The notes under the pieces: generated by a model
The model's database searches: none
Told to the model about the DNA's origin: nothing
The model's input: the letters and a program-made list of their open reading frames with translations, nothing else
Made by a program: the position numbers and the translations under genes
Shown: one piece after another, positions 16,910 through 27,223 of the stretch
Layout of the letters: each line of letters begins with the position of its first letter
Numbering within the stretch: the first letter of the stretch is position 1
Assembly: GCF_019431455.1 (NCBI RefSeq)
Contig: NZ_JAHYSR010000018.1
Span: 1-64,000 of the forward strand
Length of the DNA: 64,000 bases
Reading direction: 5' to 3'
Source of the DNA: Paracoccus bogoriensis
GTDB taxonomy: Bacteria; Pseudomonadota; Alphaproteobacteria; Rhodobacterales; Rhodobacteraceae

Positions 16910-19900
16910 ATGCCGAAGAGAACCGATATCAAGTCCATCCTGATCATCGGCGCAGGCCCCATCGTGATCGGACAGGCTTGCGAATTCGATTATTCCGGCG
17001 CCCAAGCCTGCAAGGCCCTGCGCGAGGAAGGCTACCGGGTCATCCTGGTCAACTCGAATCCGGCTACGATCATGACCGATCCCGAGATGGCCGACGCGAC
17101 CTATATCGAGCCGATCACCCCCGAGATTGTCGAGAAGATCATCGCCAAGGAGCGCCCCGACGCGCTTTTGCCGACGATGGGCGGGCAGACCGGTCTGAAC
17201 ACGGCGCTGGCCTTGGCCGATAACGGCGTGCTCAACCGCTACGGGGTCGAGCTGATCGGCGCGCAGCGCGCCGCCATCGAGATGGCCGAGGACCGCAAGC
17301 TTTTCCGCGAGGCGATGGAGCGGATCGGCCTGGAAAACCCCAAGGCGACGATCATCGCCGCCCCCAAGGGCGCGAACGGCAAATACGACGTGAATGCTGG
17401 TGTCGCCCAAGCGATGGACGCGCTTGAAGAAATCGGCCTGCCCGCGATCATCCGCCCGGCCTTCACGCTGGGCGGCACGGGCGGCGGTGTCGCCTATAAC
17501 CGAGACGATTACGAAAGGATCGTGCGCTCAGGCCTCGACGCATCGCCGGTGGCGCAGGTGCTGATCGACGAATCCCTTCTGGGCTGGAAGGAATACGAGA
17601 TGGAGGTCGTTCGTGATCGCAACGACAATGCCATCATCGTCTGCTCGATCGAGAACGTCGATCCGATGGGCGTCCATACCGGCGATTCCATCACCGTCGC
17701 CCCGGCCCTGACTCTGACGGACCGCGAATACCAGATCATGCGCAATGGCTCGATTGCGGTCCTGCGCGAGATCGGCGTCGAGACGGGTGGCTCGAACGTG
17801 CAATGGGCGATCAACCCCGCCGATGGCCGCATGGTCGTGATCGAGATGAACCCCCGCGTGTCGCGCAGCTCGGCGCTGGCCTCCAAGGCGACGGGCTTCC
17901 CCATCGCCAAGATCGCCGCGAAACTGGCTGTCGGCTATACGCTGGACGAGCTGGACAACGACATCACCAAGGTAACGCCGGCCAGCTTCGAGCCCTCGAT
18001 CGACTATGTCGTGACCAAGATCCCGCGCTTCGCCTTCGAGAAATTCCCGGGCTCGAAGCCCGAGCTGACCACGGCGATGAAATCCGTGGGCGAGGTCATG
18101 GCCATCGGTCGTTCTTTCCACGAGTCGCTGCAAAAGGCGCTGGCCTCGATGGAGAACGGCCTGACCGGCCTCGACGAGATCGCCATCGAGGGCGCCGCCG
18201 ACCAGGGCAAGCCCGCCGTGATCGCGGCCCTGTCCAAGGCGACTCCCGACCGCATCCGCGTCATCGCCGAGGCGATGCGCTTCGGCCTGACCGATGACGA
18301 GATCCAGCGCGTCACCCGCTTCGACCCCTGGTTCCTGGCCCGCATCCGCGAGATCGTCGATGCCGAGCACCAGATCCGCGAGAACGGCCTGCCCTCGGAC
18401 GAGGAGGGCCTGCGCCAGGTCAAGATGATGGGCTTCACCGATGCCCGCCTGGCCCGTCTGACCGGCCTTGACGAGGCAGAGGTCCGACGCGCCCGCCGCG
18501 CCTTGGGCATCCGCCCGGCCTTCAAGCGCATCGACACCTGCGCGGCCGAGTTCGAGGCCCAGACCCCCTACATGTATTCCACCTATGAGGCCCCCGCGAT
18601 GGGCGATGTGGAATGCGAATCCCGTCCGACCGACGCCAAGAAGGTTGTTATCCTGGGCGGCGGCCCAAACCGGATCGGCCAGGGGATCGAGTTCGACTAT
18701 TGCTGCTGTCACGCCTGCTTTGCGCTGACCGGCGCGGGCTACGAGACGATCATGGTCAACTGCAACCCTGAAACGGTCAGCACCGATTACGACACCTCGG
18801 ACCGCCTCTATTTCGAGCCGCTGACGCTGGAGCATGTGCTGGAGATCCTGCATACCGAACAGAAGAATGGCACGCTGCACGGCGTGATCGTCCAGTTCGG
18901 CGGCCAGACGCCCCTGAAGCTGGCCAATGCGCTGGAGGCAGAGGGAATCCCGATCCTGGGCACCAGCCCCGACGCCATCGACCTGGCCGAGGACCGCGAG
19001 CGGTTTCAGAAACTGTTGAACGATCTGGGCCTCAAGCAGCCGGTCAACGGCATCGCCAGCAGTGATGCGCAAGCTATTGAAATCGCAGAGCGCATTGGCT
19101 TCCCGCTGGTCATCCGCCCTTCCTACGTGCTGGGCGGTCGCGCGATGGAGATCGTGCGCGATATGGACCATCTGAAGCGCTACATCTCCGAGGCGGTGAC
19201 GGTTTCGGGCAAGAGCCCGGTCCTGCTGGACAGCTATCTGGCCGGCGCAATCGAGGTCGATGTCGATGCGCTCTCGGATGGTGAAAATGTGCACGTTGCC
19301 GGCATCATGGAACATATCGAGGAAGCGGGCGTCCATTCCGGCGACAGCGCCTGTTCGTTGCCGCCGCATACGCTGGACCGCGCGACCATTGTCGAGCTGA
19401 AAGCCCAGACCGAAGCCATGGCCCGCGCCTTGAAGGTGCGTGGTCTGATGAACGTGCAATTCGCGCTGAAGGACGGCCAGATCTTCGTGCTGGAGGTCAA
19501 CCCGCGCGCCAGCCGCACGGTCCCCTTCGTCGCCAAGGCCACCGACAGCGCCATTGCCTCGATCGCCGCGCGGCTGATGGCGGGCGAGCCCATGTCGAAC
19601 TTCCCCCTGCGCGCCCCCTATCCCGAAGGTGTCGGCCCCGAGGATGACCTGCCCTTTGCCGATCCGATGACGCTGGCCGACCCGATCACGCCCTGGTTCT
19701 CGGTCAAGGAGGCCGTGCTGCCCTTTGCCCGCTTCCCCGGCGTGGATACGCTTCTGGGCCCCGAGATGCGCTCGACGGGCGAGGTCATGGGCTGGGACCG
19801 CAACTTCGCGCGCGCCTTCCTCAAGGCGCAGATGGGCGCTGGCACGCATCTTCCCTCTGAAGGCCGCGTCTTTCTGTCGGTCAAGGATGCCGACAAGACG

Positions 19901-20248
19901 CCCGCTCTGGCGCAGGCTGCCCGCGACCTGGTTGCGATGGGGTTCACGCTGGTCGCGACCTCTGGCACGGCGGATTTTCTGGAGGCTCAGGGAGTCGCCT
20001 CGACCCGCGTGAACAAGGTCTATGAGGGACGCCCGAACATCGTTGACCGCCTGAAGAACGGCGAGATCGCGATGGTCCTGAACACGACCGAGGGTGCCCA
20101 GGCCATCACCGATTCGCGCGAGATCCGCGCCGTCGCCCTCTACGACAAGATCCCCTATTTCACCACGGCGGCAGGCAGCATCGCGGCAGTGGCCGCGATC
20201 AAGTCGCGCGAGGAGGGAGAGGTCGGCGTCAGGTCGTTGCAGGCTTGA
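16910..20248 (+). CDS. carB: Carbamoyl-phosphate synthase large subunit
   Basis: Makes carbamoyl phosphate from bicarbonate, ATP and ammonia from the CarA glutaminase, for arginine and pyrimidine synthesis. 1112 residues, two tandem ATP-grasp synthetase halves. The first begins [22 protein letters not shown] and includes [15 protein letters not shown] and [20 protein letters not shown]. The second has [34 protein letters not shown] and [20 protein letters not shown]. An MGS-like allosteric domain follows ([14 protein letters not shown]). carA is not in the window, so the subunits are unlinked here. The 285-nt convergent gap to cobF (20249-20533) holds nothing I recognise. Confidence 0.98.
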   Translation: MPKRTDIKSILIIGAGPIVIGQACEFDYSGAQACKALREEGYRVILVNSNPATIMTDPEMADATYIEPITPEIVEKIIAKERPDALLPTMGGQTGLNTALALADNGVLNRYGVELIGAQRAAIEMAEDRKLFREAMERIGLENPKATIIAAPKGANGKYDVNAGVAQAMDALEEIGLPAIIRPAFTLGGTGGGVAYNRDDYERIVRSGLDASPVAQVLIDESLLGWKEYEMEVVRDRNDNAIIVCSIENVDPMGVHTGDSITVAPALTLTDREYQIMRNGSIAVLREIGVETGGSNVQWAINPADGRMVVIEMNPRVSRSSALASKATGFPIAKIAAKLAVGYTLDELDNDITKVTPASFEPSIDYVVTKIPRFAFEKFPGSKPELTTAMKSVGEVMAIGRSFHESLQKALASMENGLTGLDEIAIEGAADQGKPAVIAALSKATPDRIRVIAEAMRFGLTDDEIQRVTRFDPWFLARIREIVDAEHQIRENGLPSDEEGLRQVKMMGFTDARLARLTGLDEAEVRRARRALGIRPAFKRIDTCAAEFEAQTPYMYSTYEAPAMGDVECESRPTDAKKVVILGGGPNRIGQGIEFDYCCCHACFALTGAGYETIMVNCNPETVSTDYDTSDRLYFEPLTLEHVLEILHTEQKNGTLHGVIVQFGGQTPLKLANALEAEGIPILGTSPDAIDLAEDRERFQKLLNDLGLKQPVNGIASSDAQAIEIAERIGFPLVIRPSYVLGGRAMEIVRDMDHLKRYISEAVTVSGKSPVLLDSYLAGAIEVDVDALSDGENVHVAGIMEHIEEAGVHSGDSACSLPPHTLDRATIVELKAQTEAMARALKVRGLMNVQFALKDGQIFVLEVNPRASRTVPFVAKATDSAIASIAARLMAGEPMSNFPLRAPYPEGVGPEDDLPFADPMTLADPITPWFSVKEAVLPFARFPGVDTLLGPEMRSTGEVMGWDRNFARAFLKAQMGAGTHLPSEGRVFLSVKDADKTPALAQAARDLVAMGFTLVATSGTADFLEAQGVASTRVNKVYEGRPNIVDRLKNGEIAMVLNTTEGAQAITDSREIRAVALYDKIPYFTTAAGSIAAVAAIKSREEGEVGVRSLQA

Positions 20249-20533
20249 AACTGCCAGGATGGCCCTTGCGGAAATGGCGAAGGCCATCCCGGTTTCCTCA
20301 GGCTGCGGACCCGCGGGTCGTCAGAGCCGGGCCAGGATCGTTGCAGGCGGGGCCGGATCTGCCTGCGGCATGTCGTCTGCTGTGCAGCCCCGCGACGCCT
20401 GCGAATGTCAGCGCCCTTGTCATCGCGCCTGTCGGGCGCGGGTTGCGCATTGCGCGGGCATTCAAGCCTTGGGCGGATTTCGGCTTTGGCGGCTGACGGA
20501 CCCGGCCCTGCCGGTGCAGGCGCCCTGCGCCCC

Positions 20534-21268
20534 TCATGGCTGGTCGGCAAGGGCCAGAAGATAGCAATCCATGATCCAGCCATGCGCCGCCCGCGCCTCG
20601 GCCCGAACGGCCTCGATGCGCGGACCGGCCTCGGCCAGGGGGCCGTGGTCCAGCCGCTGTTCTGCCATGCCCAGATAGGCGCCCCACCAGATCGTCAGTC
20701 CTTGGGGCGGCAGCGTGCGAAAGGCGCAGTCGCCGTCCAGCATGACCACGATGCGGTCGCAGCCCCTTGGCCAGCCCTGCTCTCGCAGGCGGCGGCCTGT
20801 GGTGACGCGGACTTCGTTTGCAAGCGAATTCAGCGGAATGGTATGCGCCGCGCACAGCGCCTGGATCGCGGTGATCCCGGGCACGACCCTGGTGCGCCAG
20901 CCCAGGCGGGCCGCGATCCGAAGGCTGCTGTCGTAAAGCGACGGATCGCCCCAGACCAGCATGGCAACCGTGCCGCCCTGTCGCGGATCGACCGCCGCAG
21001 CCCAGGCCGCGGCGACGGCGTCGTGCCATGCCTCGACCCCTTGAAGATAGGGCATGTCCCGGCTCCGCTCGGGCAGATCGACCTCGACAACAGCGCCGCC
21101 CGGCCGGTGCCGCGCCAGCATCGCGTGGCGCAGATGGGCCAGATCTTCCTTGCCCGCGCCCTTGCGGGGGATCAGGACCAGGTCGGCCTCCTGCAGGGCG
21201 CGGACGCCCTGCAGGGTCAGGTGGTCGGGATGGCCGGTGCCCGCCCCGATCAGCACCAGTTCGATCAT
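20534..21268 (-). CDS. cobF: Precorrin-6A synthase (deacetylating)
   Basis: SAM-dependent C1-methyltransferase of the aerobic cobalamin pathway: it methylates precorrin-5 and releases acetate to give precorrin-6A. 244 residues. The N-terminal SAM/tetrapyrrole-methylase motif is VLIGAGTGHPDHLTLQGV, then LIPRKGAGKEDLA, VWGDPSLYDSS and VVPGITAIQAL. The start overlaps the stop of the CbiM-like gene by 4 nt (ATGA), so the two form one unit behind the riboswitch at 22 kb. CobF is diagnostic of the oxygen-dependent route. Confidence 0.93.
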   Translation of the reverse strand: MIELVLIGAGTGHPDHLTLQGVRALQEADLVLIPRKGAGKEDLAHLRHAMLARHRPGGAVVEVDLPERSRDMPYLQGVEAWHDAVAAAWAAAVDPRQGGTVAMLVWGDPSLYDSSLRIAARLGWRTRVVPGITAIQALCAAHTIPLNSLANEVRVTTGRRLREQGWPRGCDRIVVMLDGDCAFRTLPPQGLTIWWGAYLGMAEQRLDHGPLAEAGPRIEAVRAEARAAHGWIMDCYLLALADQP

Positions 21269-21930
21269 GCGTAGAGCCGTGGCGTGACCAGCCCGCTGCC
21301 GCGCAGGCCCCGCGCCGCCTTGGCCCCGGCCAGCACCGCCAGATCGACCAGCGGCTCCAGCGCCAGGACCAGCATGTAGGCCGCGCCAAAGGACAGGATG
21401 CCGGGCAGCGCCTCGGCCCCTTGTCCGTAAAAGGCCCAGAACGCGACCCAGGCGACGATGCCGCCCTGATAGGCTGCCGACAGCGCCAGCGCCTGGCCAT
21501 AGCGCAGGTCCACATAGGCCGTGCCCGGCGCGATGATCCGCCGGGCCAGCGCCCTCAGACCGAACAGGGGCACCAGCAGTGTCGTCACGTTCATGCCGTA
21601 TTGCGGCAGATCGGAGGGCGCGAAGAACAGACTCTGGATCAGCAGCCCAAGCGCCAGGCCGATCGCAGCCGGCGCCGCCCCGAAGATCAGGAACAGCGTC
21701 GAGCCGAGGATCAGATGCACCTCGGAGACGCCCACGGGCCAGGTCGGCAGAACCTCGAAGAACACGAAGGTCGCGGCAGTGGCCAGCGCGGATCGGGCGG
21801 CAAGCGAGGCAGCCCCTTGCGCCCGCAGCGCGTCAAGGGCCAGCTTCAGCGAATAAAGTCCTGCGGTCGCAGCGGTTGCGTAGCTCAGAACGATCTTGGC
21901 GCCGGTCACGACGCCTTCTTCTATATGCAT
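21265..21930 (-). CDS. CbiM-like energy-coupling-factor permease, probably cobalt
   Basis: Integral membrane protein (221 residues), about six hydrophobic spans, beginning MHIEEGVVTGAKIVLSYATA. The conserved N-terminal His (M-H-I-E) is the metal-ligand signature of CbiM/NikM substrate-capture proteins. I used the ATG at 21930, 6 nt after AAAGGAGTG. No CbiN, CbiQ or CbiO gene is adjacent, so it either works without them or borrows components. It sits directly behind a cobalamin riboswitch and is coupled to cobF, so cobalt is the likely substrate and expression should fall when B12 is abundant. Confidence 0.82.
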   Translation of the reverse strand: MHIEEGVVTGAKIVLSYATAATAGLYSLKLALDALRAQGAASLAARSALATAATFVFFEVLPTWPVGVSEVHLILGSTLFLIFGAAPAAIGLALGLLIQSLFFAPSDLPQYGMNVTTLLVPLFGLRALARRIIAPGTAYVDLRYGQALALSAAYQGGIVAWVAFWAFYGQGAEALPGILSFGAAYMLVLALEPLVDLAVLAGAKAARGLRGSGLVTPRLYA

Positions 21931-21978
21931 ATCACACTCCTTTGGCCGTCCACCCGACGGCATGGGGTTGGCTGACAT

Positions 21979-22185
21979 GGCCGGTCTCCTGGCTTGCGGG
22001 TCGTGGCGCGGCGTCGGCCTTCCCGGATCGCTCCAGTGGCGTTGGTGACGTGCGCTCGCCGCATACAGTCGCGGGGGCGGCTGGGGCTTCGGGCGCCGCG
22101 ATTTGGTCCGCCCTTCCCCATTCCCGATGAAGCCCAACGCTGAGCGTCTGGCGGGCACCATGCAGTGCCATCACCTAGACGTGAT
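21979..22185 (-). promoter_or_regulatory. Cobalamin (AdoCbl) riboswitch 1
   Basis: On the minus strand the region shows the conserved cobalamin-riboswitch blocks: a 5' GGTG segment, GGCGCCCGAAGC, the B12 box CAGCCGCCCCCGCGACTG, CGCCACTGG, GGGAAGG and the closing AAGCCAGGAGACCGGCC. It lies between the cobB stop and the CbiM-like gene. A 6-bp hairpin, GCCGTC/GACGGC (21945-21961), follows just before the AAAGGAGTG ribosome binding site, suggesting translational control. Ends are approximate. Confidence 0.93.
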
Positions 22186-22198
22186 CGCCCCATCCGCG

Positions 22199-23521
22199 TC
22201 AAGCCGAGGCGGGGGCGATCATGTGAAAGAAGGTGCCGGTGACGCCTTCGCGGTGGCTGCCGGTTTCGGGAACCTCGGCGCCGGTCGCATCGGTCACGCG
22301 GGCCAGGGGCGCGTCGGGCTGGGACAGGATTGTGGCATAGTGGAATTCATGCCCGCGTAGCGCCACGCGCCCCAGCCCCGGCAGGGCGGTCAGCGGCTCG
22401 GCCAGGCGGTATCCCAGATGCATCCGGCGCCTGGCATAGCTGGTCTCCAGCCCCAGCAGGCCCAGCATCGGGTGGCGCACCCCGTCTGCATCCACCAGAC
22501 CGGCCCCAAGCGCCATGTAGCCGCCGCATTCCCCATGCACCGGCCGCGTCGCCGCAAAGTGGTGCATGGCGCTGCGGAACCCGTCGCAGGCGGCCAGCCG
22601 GGGCGCGTGCAGCTCCGGGTATCCGCCCGGCAGCCAGCAGCAGTCCGCGCTGTCATCGGGCCCCTCATCGGCCAGTGGCGAAAAGGGCAGGATCGTGGCC
22701 CCGGCGCGCCGCCACTCCTCCAGCACATGCGGATAGACGAAGCTGAAGGCCGCGTCGCGGGCCAGCGCGATCCGCCCTCCGGGGGGCGTCAGCGGTCGGG
22801 GCGCAGGCGCCTCGGGCAGGGCGCGATGGGCGGCGGCGGCGATGATCGCCTCCAGGTCGCAATGCGCCGCGATGAAATCGCCCGCATGGTCCAGGATGGC
22901 CTGCAGGCCCGCCGTTTCCTCGGCCTGGATCAGGCCCAGATGGCGCTCGGGCAGGGTGATGTCGCCCTGACGCGGCAGGCTGCCCAGCACGCGGATGCCC
23001 GCCTGGTCCATCCCCTCGCGGATCAGCCGGTCGTGGCGCGGCGAGGCCACGCGGTTCAGCACCACCCCCGCAAAGGGCAGATCGGGGCGCAGCGTGGCAA
23101 AGCCCCGCGCCGTGGCCGCCGCCGATTGGGCCTGTCCGCTGACATCCAGGATCAGCAGCACGGGCCAACCCATCATCTGGGCGATCTCGGCGCTGGAGCC
23201 GATGCCGGTTTCCCCCTTCGTCGCGACCCCGTCGAAGAGGCCCATCGACCCCTCGGCCAGGACCAGATCGGCGGGCGGCTGGCCGGCCGCATGGGCGATC
23301 AGGCGCCCTGGCTCCATCGCCCAGGCATCCAGGTTGAAGCTGGCCCGCCCCGAGGCCGCCAGATGAAACCCCGGGTCGATGTAATCCGGCCCCGACTTGA
23401 AGGGCTGCACCACCAGCCCCTGCCGGCGCAGCGCGGTCAGCAGGCCCAGCATCAGCATCGTCTTGCCCGTCCCCGATGCGGGGGCCGAGATCATCAGGCC
23501 CGGCGTCAGGGGGCGCGTCAT
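22199..23521 (-). CDS. cobB: Hydrogenobyrinate a,c-diamide synthase
   Basis: ATP- and glutamine-dependent amidation of the a and c carboxylates of hydrogenobyrinic acid before cobalt insertion. 440 residues from the ATG at 23521. The N-terminal DRTGG-like P-loop is [13 protein letters not shown], with [13 protein letters not shown]. The C-terminal glutamine amidotransferase half carries the Cys nucleophile in [11 protein letters not shown] and a final catalytic His in [14 protein letters not shown]. It overlaps cobM by 4 nt (ATGA). The frame upstream runs through cobM in another frame and is not coding. Last gene of the cobL-cobE-cobM-cobB run. Confidence 0.95.
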   Translation of the reverse strand: MTRPLTPGLMISAPASGTGKTMLMLGLLTALRRQGLVVQPFKSGPDYIDPGFHLAASGRASFNLDAWAMEPGRLIAHAAGQPPADLVLAEGSMGLFDGVATKGETGIGSSAEIAQMMGWPVLLILDVSGQAQSAAATARGFATLRPDLPFAGVVLNRVASPRHDRLIREGMDQAGIRVLGSLPRQGDITLPERHLGLIQAEETAGLQAILDHAGDFIAAHCDLEAIIAAAAHRALPEAPAPRPLTPPGGRIALARDAAFSFVYPHVLEEWRRAGATILPFSPLADEGPDDSADCCWLPGGYPELHAPRLAACDGFRSAMHHFAATRPVHGECGGYMALGAGLVDADGVRHPMLGLLGLETSYARRRMHLGYRLAEPLTALPGLGRVALRGHEFHYATILSQPDAPLARVTDATGAEVPETGSHREGVTGTFFHMIAPASA

Positions 23522-24285
23522 TCCGGGAACCTCGGTGCGTCGCCCACGGGGCGATAGCGGCGGTCGTAATCGGCGGCGTAAAGGCGGCTGTCCTCGAACC
23601 CCTCGCCCGCCAGCGCGGGGCCGACCAGGATCAGCGCGGTGCGGTCGATGCCCTGCGCCTCCACCGTGGCCAGGGTCGCGCGGATCACGCGCTGGTCCGG
23701 CCAAGTCGCCCGCCAGACGATGGCCACCGGGCAGTCGGGGCCGTAATGCGGCGTCAGATCGGCCACCACCTGATCCAGCGCGTGGATCGACAGGTGGATC
23801 GCCAGAGTCGCCCCGGTCGCGGCGAAGGCGGCCAGCCTCTCGCCCTCGGGCATGGTCGAGGCGCGCCCCGGCGTGCGGGTCAGCACCACGGATTGGGCAA
23901 GGCCGGGCAGGGTCAGCTCGGTCTGCAGCGCGGCGGCGGCGGCGGCAAAGCTGGGCACGCCCGGTGTCACGTCAAAGGGGATGTCCAACGCCCGCAACCG
24001 GCGGATCTGTTCGCCCATCGCGGACCAGACCGACAGGTCGCCCGAATGCAGCCGCGCCACATCCTGACCTGCGGCATGGGCGGTCTGCATCTCGGCGATG
24101 ATCTGGTCCAGCGACAGGGGCGCGGTGTTCACGATCCGCGCGCCGGGCGGGCAATGAGACAAGAGCGCGGCAGGCACCAGCGACCCGGCATAGAGGCAGA
24201 CCGGGCAGGCCGCGATCAGGTCGCGCCCGCGCAGGGTGATCAGGTCGGGCGCGCCGGGGCCTGCGCCGATGAAATGGACGGTCAT
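23518..24285 (-). CDS. cobM: Precorrin-4 C11-methyltransferase
   Basis: SAM-dependent methylation of precorrin-4 at C-11 to precorrin-5. 255 residues. Tetrapyrrole-methylase motifs: [58 protein letters not shown] and a C-terminal DYDRRYRP. The length matches CobM. Starts and stops overlap with cobE and cobB by 4 nt each, so translation is coupled. Confidence 0.95.
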   Translation of the reverse strand: MTVHFIGAGPGAPDLITLRGRDLIAACPVCLYAGSLVPAALLSHCPPGARIVNTAPLSLDQIIAEMQTAHAAGQDVARLHSGDLSVWSAMGEQIRRLRALDIPFDVTPGVPSFAAAAAALQTELTLPGLAQSVVLTRTPGRASTMPEGERLAAFAATGATLAIHLSIHALDQVVADLTPHYGPDCPVAIVWRATWPDQRVIRATLATVEAQGIDRTALILVGPALAGEGFEDSRLYAADYDRRYRPVGDAPRFPE

Positions 24286-24605
24286 GGAATCTCTGCGATG
24301 GCGATGGTGACGGGGCCGAAGGTCCGGCGCGGATGGGTCAGGCGGCCGCCGGCTGCGATGGCTGCGGCCTCGGCCACCGATCCCGTGCCGAAGGCGGCGG
24401 TGATACGAGCGGATTGCGTGGGCGTGGCGATGCCCGCGACGGCGACCAGATGCAGCGGCAGGCCGCGCGCATGGGCCAGCGGGCGCAGTTCGGGCGCGCG
24501 TTCGGGAATGGTCGCCAGCGCATCGGCGCCGCCCGCGGCCTCAAGCGCGGCCAGCAGGGCGGGCAGGGGGGTGCCGGGGCGGCAGCCTATTCCGGCGATG
24601 CGCAT
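24282..24605 (-). CDS. cobE: Cobalamin biosynthesis protein CobE (CbiG C-terminal-like)
   Basis: 107 residues: [38 protein letters not shown] and a glycine-rich end [11 protein letters not shown]. This is the CobE/CbiG-C fold. In the aerobic pathway CobE is needed but its exact role, possibly binding or stabilising an intermediate around CobM/CobF, is not settled. I chose the ATG at 24605. It begins 19 nt inside the end of cobL and overlaps cobM by 4 nt, so it is translated from the same message. Confidence 0.88.
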   Translation of the reverse strand: MRIAGIGCRPGTPLPALLAALEAAGGADALATIPERAPELRPLAHARGLPLHLVAVAGIATPTQSARITAAFGTGSVAEAAAIAAGGRLTHPRRTFGPVTIAIAEIP

Positions 24606-25783
24606 GTGACGCTCCATTGCACGATCGGGCGGGCGGGGGTCCAGCCGCGCATCCGGCCCAGGGGGGCGGCCTCGGCGATGTCGATGCGCAGCAGGCGGCC
24701 GCCGTGATCGGCGTGCCAGCGGGTCAGCAGCGATTCCGTCTCCAGCGTCACGGCATTGGCGACCAGCCGCGCGCCGGGGGGCAGGCGGGCCCACAGCGCC
24801 TGTAGCAGCGCCTGAGACGCGCCGCCGCCGACAAAGACCGCATCGGGCGTGCCGGGCGGCAGCGCCTCGGGCGCCGAGCCTTCGATCACCGTGACGCGCC
24901 CGCCCAGGCCGAAGGCGTCCAGATTGGCGCGGATGATGGCGATGCGGTCCGCGCGCGGCTCGACTGTCATGGCGCGGCCCCCGGCCAGCGCCCATTCCAC
25001 CGCGACCGATCCCGAACCGCCGCCGATATCCCACAGCATCTCTCCCGCGCGCGGGGCCAAGGCCGCCAGGGTCAGCGCGCGGATGGGCGATCTGGTGATC
25101 TGCCCGTCATGGGTGAACAGCCCATCCGCCCGCCCCGGCACCGCAGGCAGGCCGAAGCCGCGCGGCAGATCCGCCCCGTCGATGGCCACCGCCACCGGCG
25201 CCGCGCAGGTCAGCGCGAACCCATCGGCGCGGGTGGTGCGCACCCGTTCGGACGGCCCGCCAAGACGCTCCAGCACCGTCAGCCGCGCCGCCCCCGCACC
25301 CGCGCCGACCAGCCAATCGGCCAGCGCGGCGGGCGCATCGCCGTCGCGCAAAGTCGCGATGATGCGGCAGCCGCGCGCCAGATGCGGGCGCAGCCGGGTA
25401 AAGGGGGCGGCATGCAGGCCCAGGGTCACCGTGTCCTCCAGCCGCCAGCCAAGGCGTGCCGCCGCCAGCGACAGCACCCCCGGCGCGGGCAGGGCGCACC
25501 ATTCATGGGGCGCAAGCGCCGCCGCGATGCTGCCCCCCGCGCCGCACCAGAAGGGATCGCCCGAGACCAGCGCCGCCACTCGCCGCCCGCGCAGCGCCAG
25601 AAGCGGCGCCAGGTCGAAGGGCACCGGCCAGGCCCGCCCCCGCACGCCCACCCCAGCCAAGGCCAGATGGCGGGGACCGCCAAAGACGACCTCGGCCGCC
25701 GCCAGCGCGCGCAGGCTTGCGCCGGGCAGGCTGTCCGGGCCATCCTCGGTGATCCCGATGATCGTCAGCCAAGGGTCAGACAT
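24587..25783 (-). CDS. cobL: Precorrin-6B C5,15-methyltransferase (decarboxylating)
   Basis: Bifunctional enzyme that methylates C-5 and C-15 and decarboxylates the C-12 acetate to yield precorrin-8x. 398 residues from the ATG at 25783 (MSDPWLTIIGITEDG). The N-terminal tetrapyrrole-methylase half has VSGDPFWCGAGGS and APGVLSLAAARLGW. The C-terminal class I methyltransferase half has MLWDIGGGSGSVAVEWA. The start codon shares a CATG palindrome (25781-25784) with the oppositely oriented cobK start, so its leader lies inside cobK. AGGA about 9 nt upstream could serve as ribosome binding site. In-frame alternatives exist at 25810 but are less family-like. Confidence 0.93.
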   Translation of the reverse strand: MSDPWLTIIGITEDGPDSLPGASLRALAAAEVVFGGPRHLALAGVGVRGRAWPVPFDLAPLLALRGRRVAALVSGDPFWCGAGGSIAAALAPHEWCALPAPGVLSLAAARLGWRLEDTVTLGLHAAPFTRLRPHLARGCRIIATLRDGDAPAALADWLVGAGAGAARLTVLERLGGPSERVRTTRADGFALTCAAPVAVAIDGADLPRGFGLPAVPGRADGLFTHDGQITRSPIRALTLAALAPRAGEMLWDIGGGSGSVAVEWALAGGRAMTVEPRADRIAIIRANLDAFGLGGRVTVIEGSAPEALPPGTPDAVFVGGGASQALLQALWARLPPGARLVANAVTLETESLLTRWHADHGGRLLRIDIAEAAPLGRMRGWTPARPIVQWSVTCASPE

Positions 25784-26519
25784 GCGACGCATCCTGCTGT
25801 TGGGCGGCACAAGCGAGGCCAGCCGCCTGGCCGCCCTGCTGGCCCGAGCCGGTTTGCCGGCGGTTTTTTCCTATGCCGGACGCACCGAGGCGCCCGCAGC
25901 CCAGCCCCTGCCCACGCGGATCGGCGGCTTCGGCGGGGCCGAGGGCATGGCGCGTTACCTGCGGGACCACGATATCGGCGCGGTGGTCGATGCGACCCAT
26001 CCCTTCGCCGCGCAGATCAGCCGCAACGCCGATGCCGCCTGCCACGCGGCGGGGGTGCCGATGCTGATGCTGCGCCGCCCCGCCTGGCCTGTCGATCCCG
26101 GCTGGCAGCGCGTCCCCGACATCGCGGGCGCGGTCGCCGCGTTGCCCGACGCGCCTACGGGTGTGTTCCTGGCCATCGGCAGGCAGAGCCTGGCACCCTT
26201 TGCCGCCCTGCCGCATCGCTGGCTGTTGCGGTTGGTCGATGCGCCGGATGCGCCGCCCCTGCCCGGCGCGCAGGTCGTGCTGGCGCGCGGCCCCTTCACG
26301 GTCGCGGGCGACCGGGCGCTGATGGCCGCGCATGGCATCACCCATCTGGTCGCCAGGAACAGCGGCGGGGCGGGGGCAAGCGCGAAACTGGACGCGGCGC
26401 AAGACTTGGGCGTGCGGGTCGTGCTGATCGACCGCCCCGCCGCGCCCGATCGGCCGCAGGTCGCCACGCCGGAACAGGCGCTGGACTGGCTGCATCAGAC
26501 CGCCCCCCGCGGCGTATAG
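25782..26519 (+). CDS. cobK: Precorrin-6A reductase
   Basis: NADPH-dependent reduction of precorrin-6A to dihydro-precorrin-6B. 245 residues starting MRRILLLGGTSEASRLA, with DATHPFAAQISRNADAAC and HLVARNSGGAGASAKLDAA, the CobK/CbiJ family pattern. It is the only plus-strand gene inside the minus-strand cobJ...cobL run. Its ATG overlaps the cobL ATG in CATG, and its 3' end overlaps that of cobJ by 25 nt. An AAGGG at about 8 nt serves as a plausible ribosome binding site, within cobL coding sequence. A promoter for it would also have to lie within cobL. Confidence 0.93.
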   Translation: MRRILLLGGTSEASRLAALLARAGLPAVFSYAGRTEAPAAQPLPTRIGGFGGAEGMARYLRDHDIGAVVDATHPFAAQISRNADAACHAAGVPMLMLRRPAWPVDPGWQRVPDIAGAVAALPDAPTGVFLAIGRQSLAPFAALPHRWLLRLVDAPDAPPLPGAQVVLARGPFTVAGDRALMAAHGITHLVARNSGGAGASAKLDAAQDLGVRVVLIDRPAAPDRPQVATPEQALDWLHQTAPRGV

Positions 26520-27223
26520 ACCCATCGCCCCACCCGCCGCGTGGCGCGGTTGCCGACCAGGACGACGGTGCGCATGTCGGCCATCTCGGGCGTGGCCTCC
26601 TCCAGCGTGACCACGCGCAACGATTCATCGGGCGTGGTGACGGCGCGGGCAAAGATCATCAGGCGTTCGGGTTCGCATTCCTCGCGCAGCACCTCCAGCA
26701 CGCGGGCAAGGCCTGCGGGCCGGCTGGCCGAGCGCGGGTTGTAGAAGGCCATCGCGAAATCGCCCCGCGCCGCGTGGCGCAGGCGGTGTTCGATCAGCGC
26801 CATGGGTTTGAGGTTGTCCGACAGGTTGATCGCGCAGAAATCATGCCCCAGGGGCGCGCCCGCCCGCGCCGCCGCCGCCAGCATCGCGGTGATGCCCGGC
26901 AGGATGCGGATGTCGGGGTCGCCGCCGATATCCTCCAGCGCCTCGAACAGGGCCGAGGCCATGGCGAAGACGCCGGGATCGCCCGAAGACACGATGACCA
27001 CCCGCGCGCCCTGCGCCGCCAGGAACAGGGCGTGACGGGCGCGGTCCAGCTCTGCCCGGTTGTCGCTGGCGTGCAGGGTCAGGCCGGGACGCGCTGCCAC
27101 GCGCGCGACATAGGGGATGTAGCCGATCACGTCGGTCGCCTGATCCAGCGCGGAGACGACTTCGGGCGTCACCATGGCCTCGGCGCCCGGTCCCAGCCCC
27201 GCGACGGTGATCCAGCCGCTCAT
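26495..27223 (-). CDS. cobJ: Precorrin-3B C17-methyltransferase
   Basis: SAM-dependent C-17 methylation with ring contraction, giving precorrin-4. 242 residues from the ATG at 27223 (MSGWITVAGLGPGAEAMVTP). Further motifs are VIVSSGDPGVFAMASALFEAL, ILPGITAMLAAAARAGAPLG and FYNPRSASRPAGL, where the asparagine-proline-arginine block is typical. Coupled to cobI (4-nt overlap). Last minus-strand gene before the opposite-facing cobK. Confidence 0.95.
   Translation of the reverse strand: MSGWITVAGLGPGAEAMVTPEVVSALDQATDVIGYIPYVARVAARPGLTLHASDNRAELDRARHALFLAAQGARVVIVSSGDPGVFAMASALFEALEDIGGDPDIRILPGITAMLAAAARAGAPLGHDFCAINLSDNLKPMALIEHRLRHAARGDFAMAFYNPRSASRPAGLARVLEVLREECEPERLMIFARAVTTPDESLRVVTLEEATPEMADMRTVVLVGNRATRRVGRWVYTPRGAV

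Noticed and set aside
17528..20287. Long open frame antisense to carB
   Set aside because: carB is unmistakable on the other strand, and the antisense translation has no recognisable domain.
20249..20533. Open frame at 20245-20496 as a small gene between carB and cobF
   Set aside because: No ribosome binding site or family pattern; it begins inside the carB end.
21945..21961. Hairpin before CbiM-like gene as intrinsic terminator
   Set aside because: No U tract follows; it directly precedes the ribosome site, so translational control is more likely.
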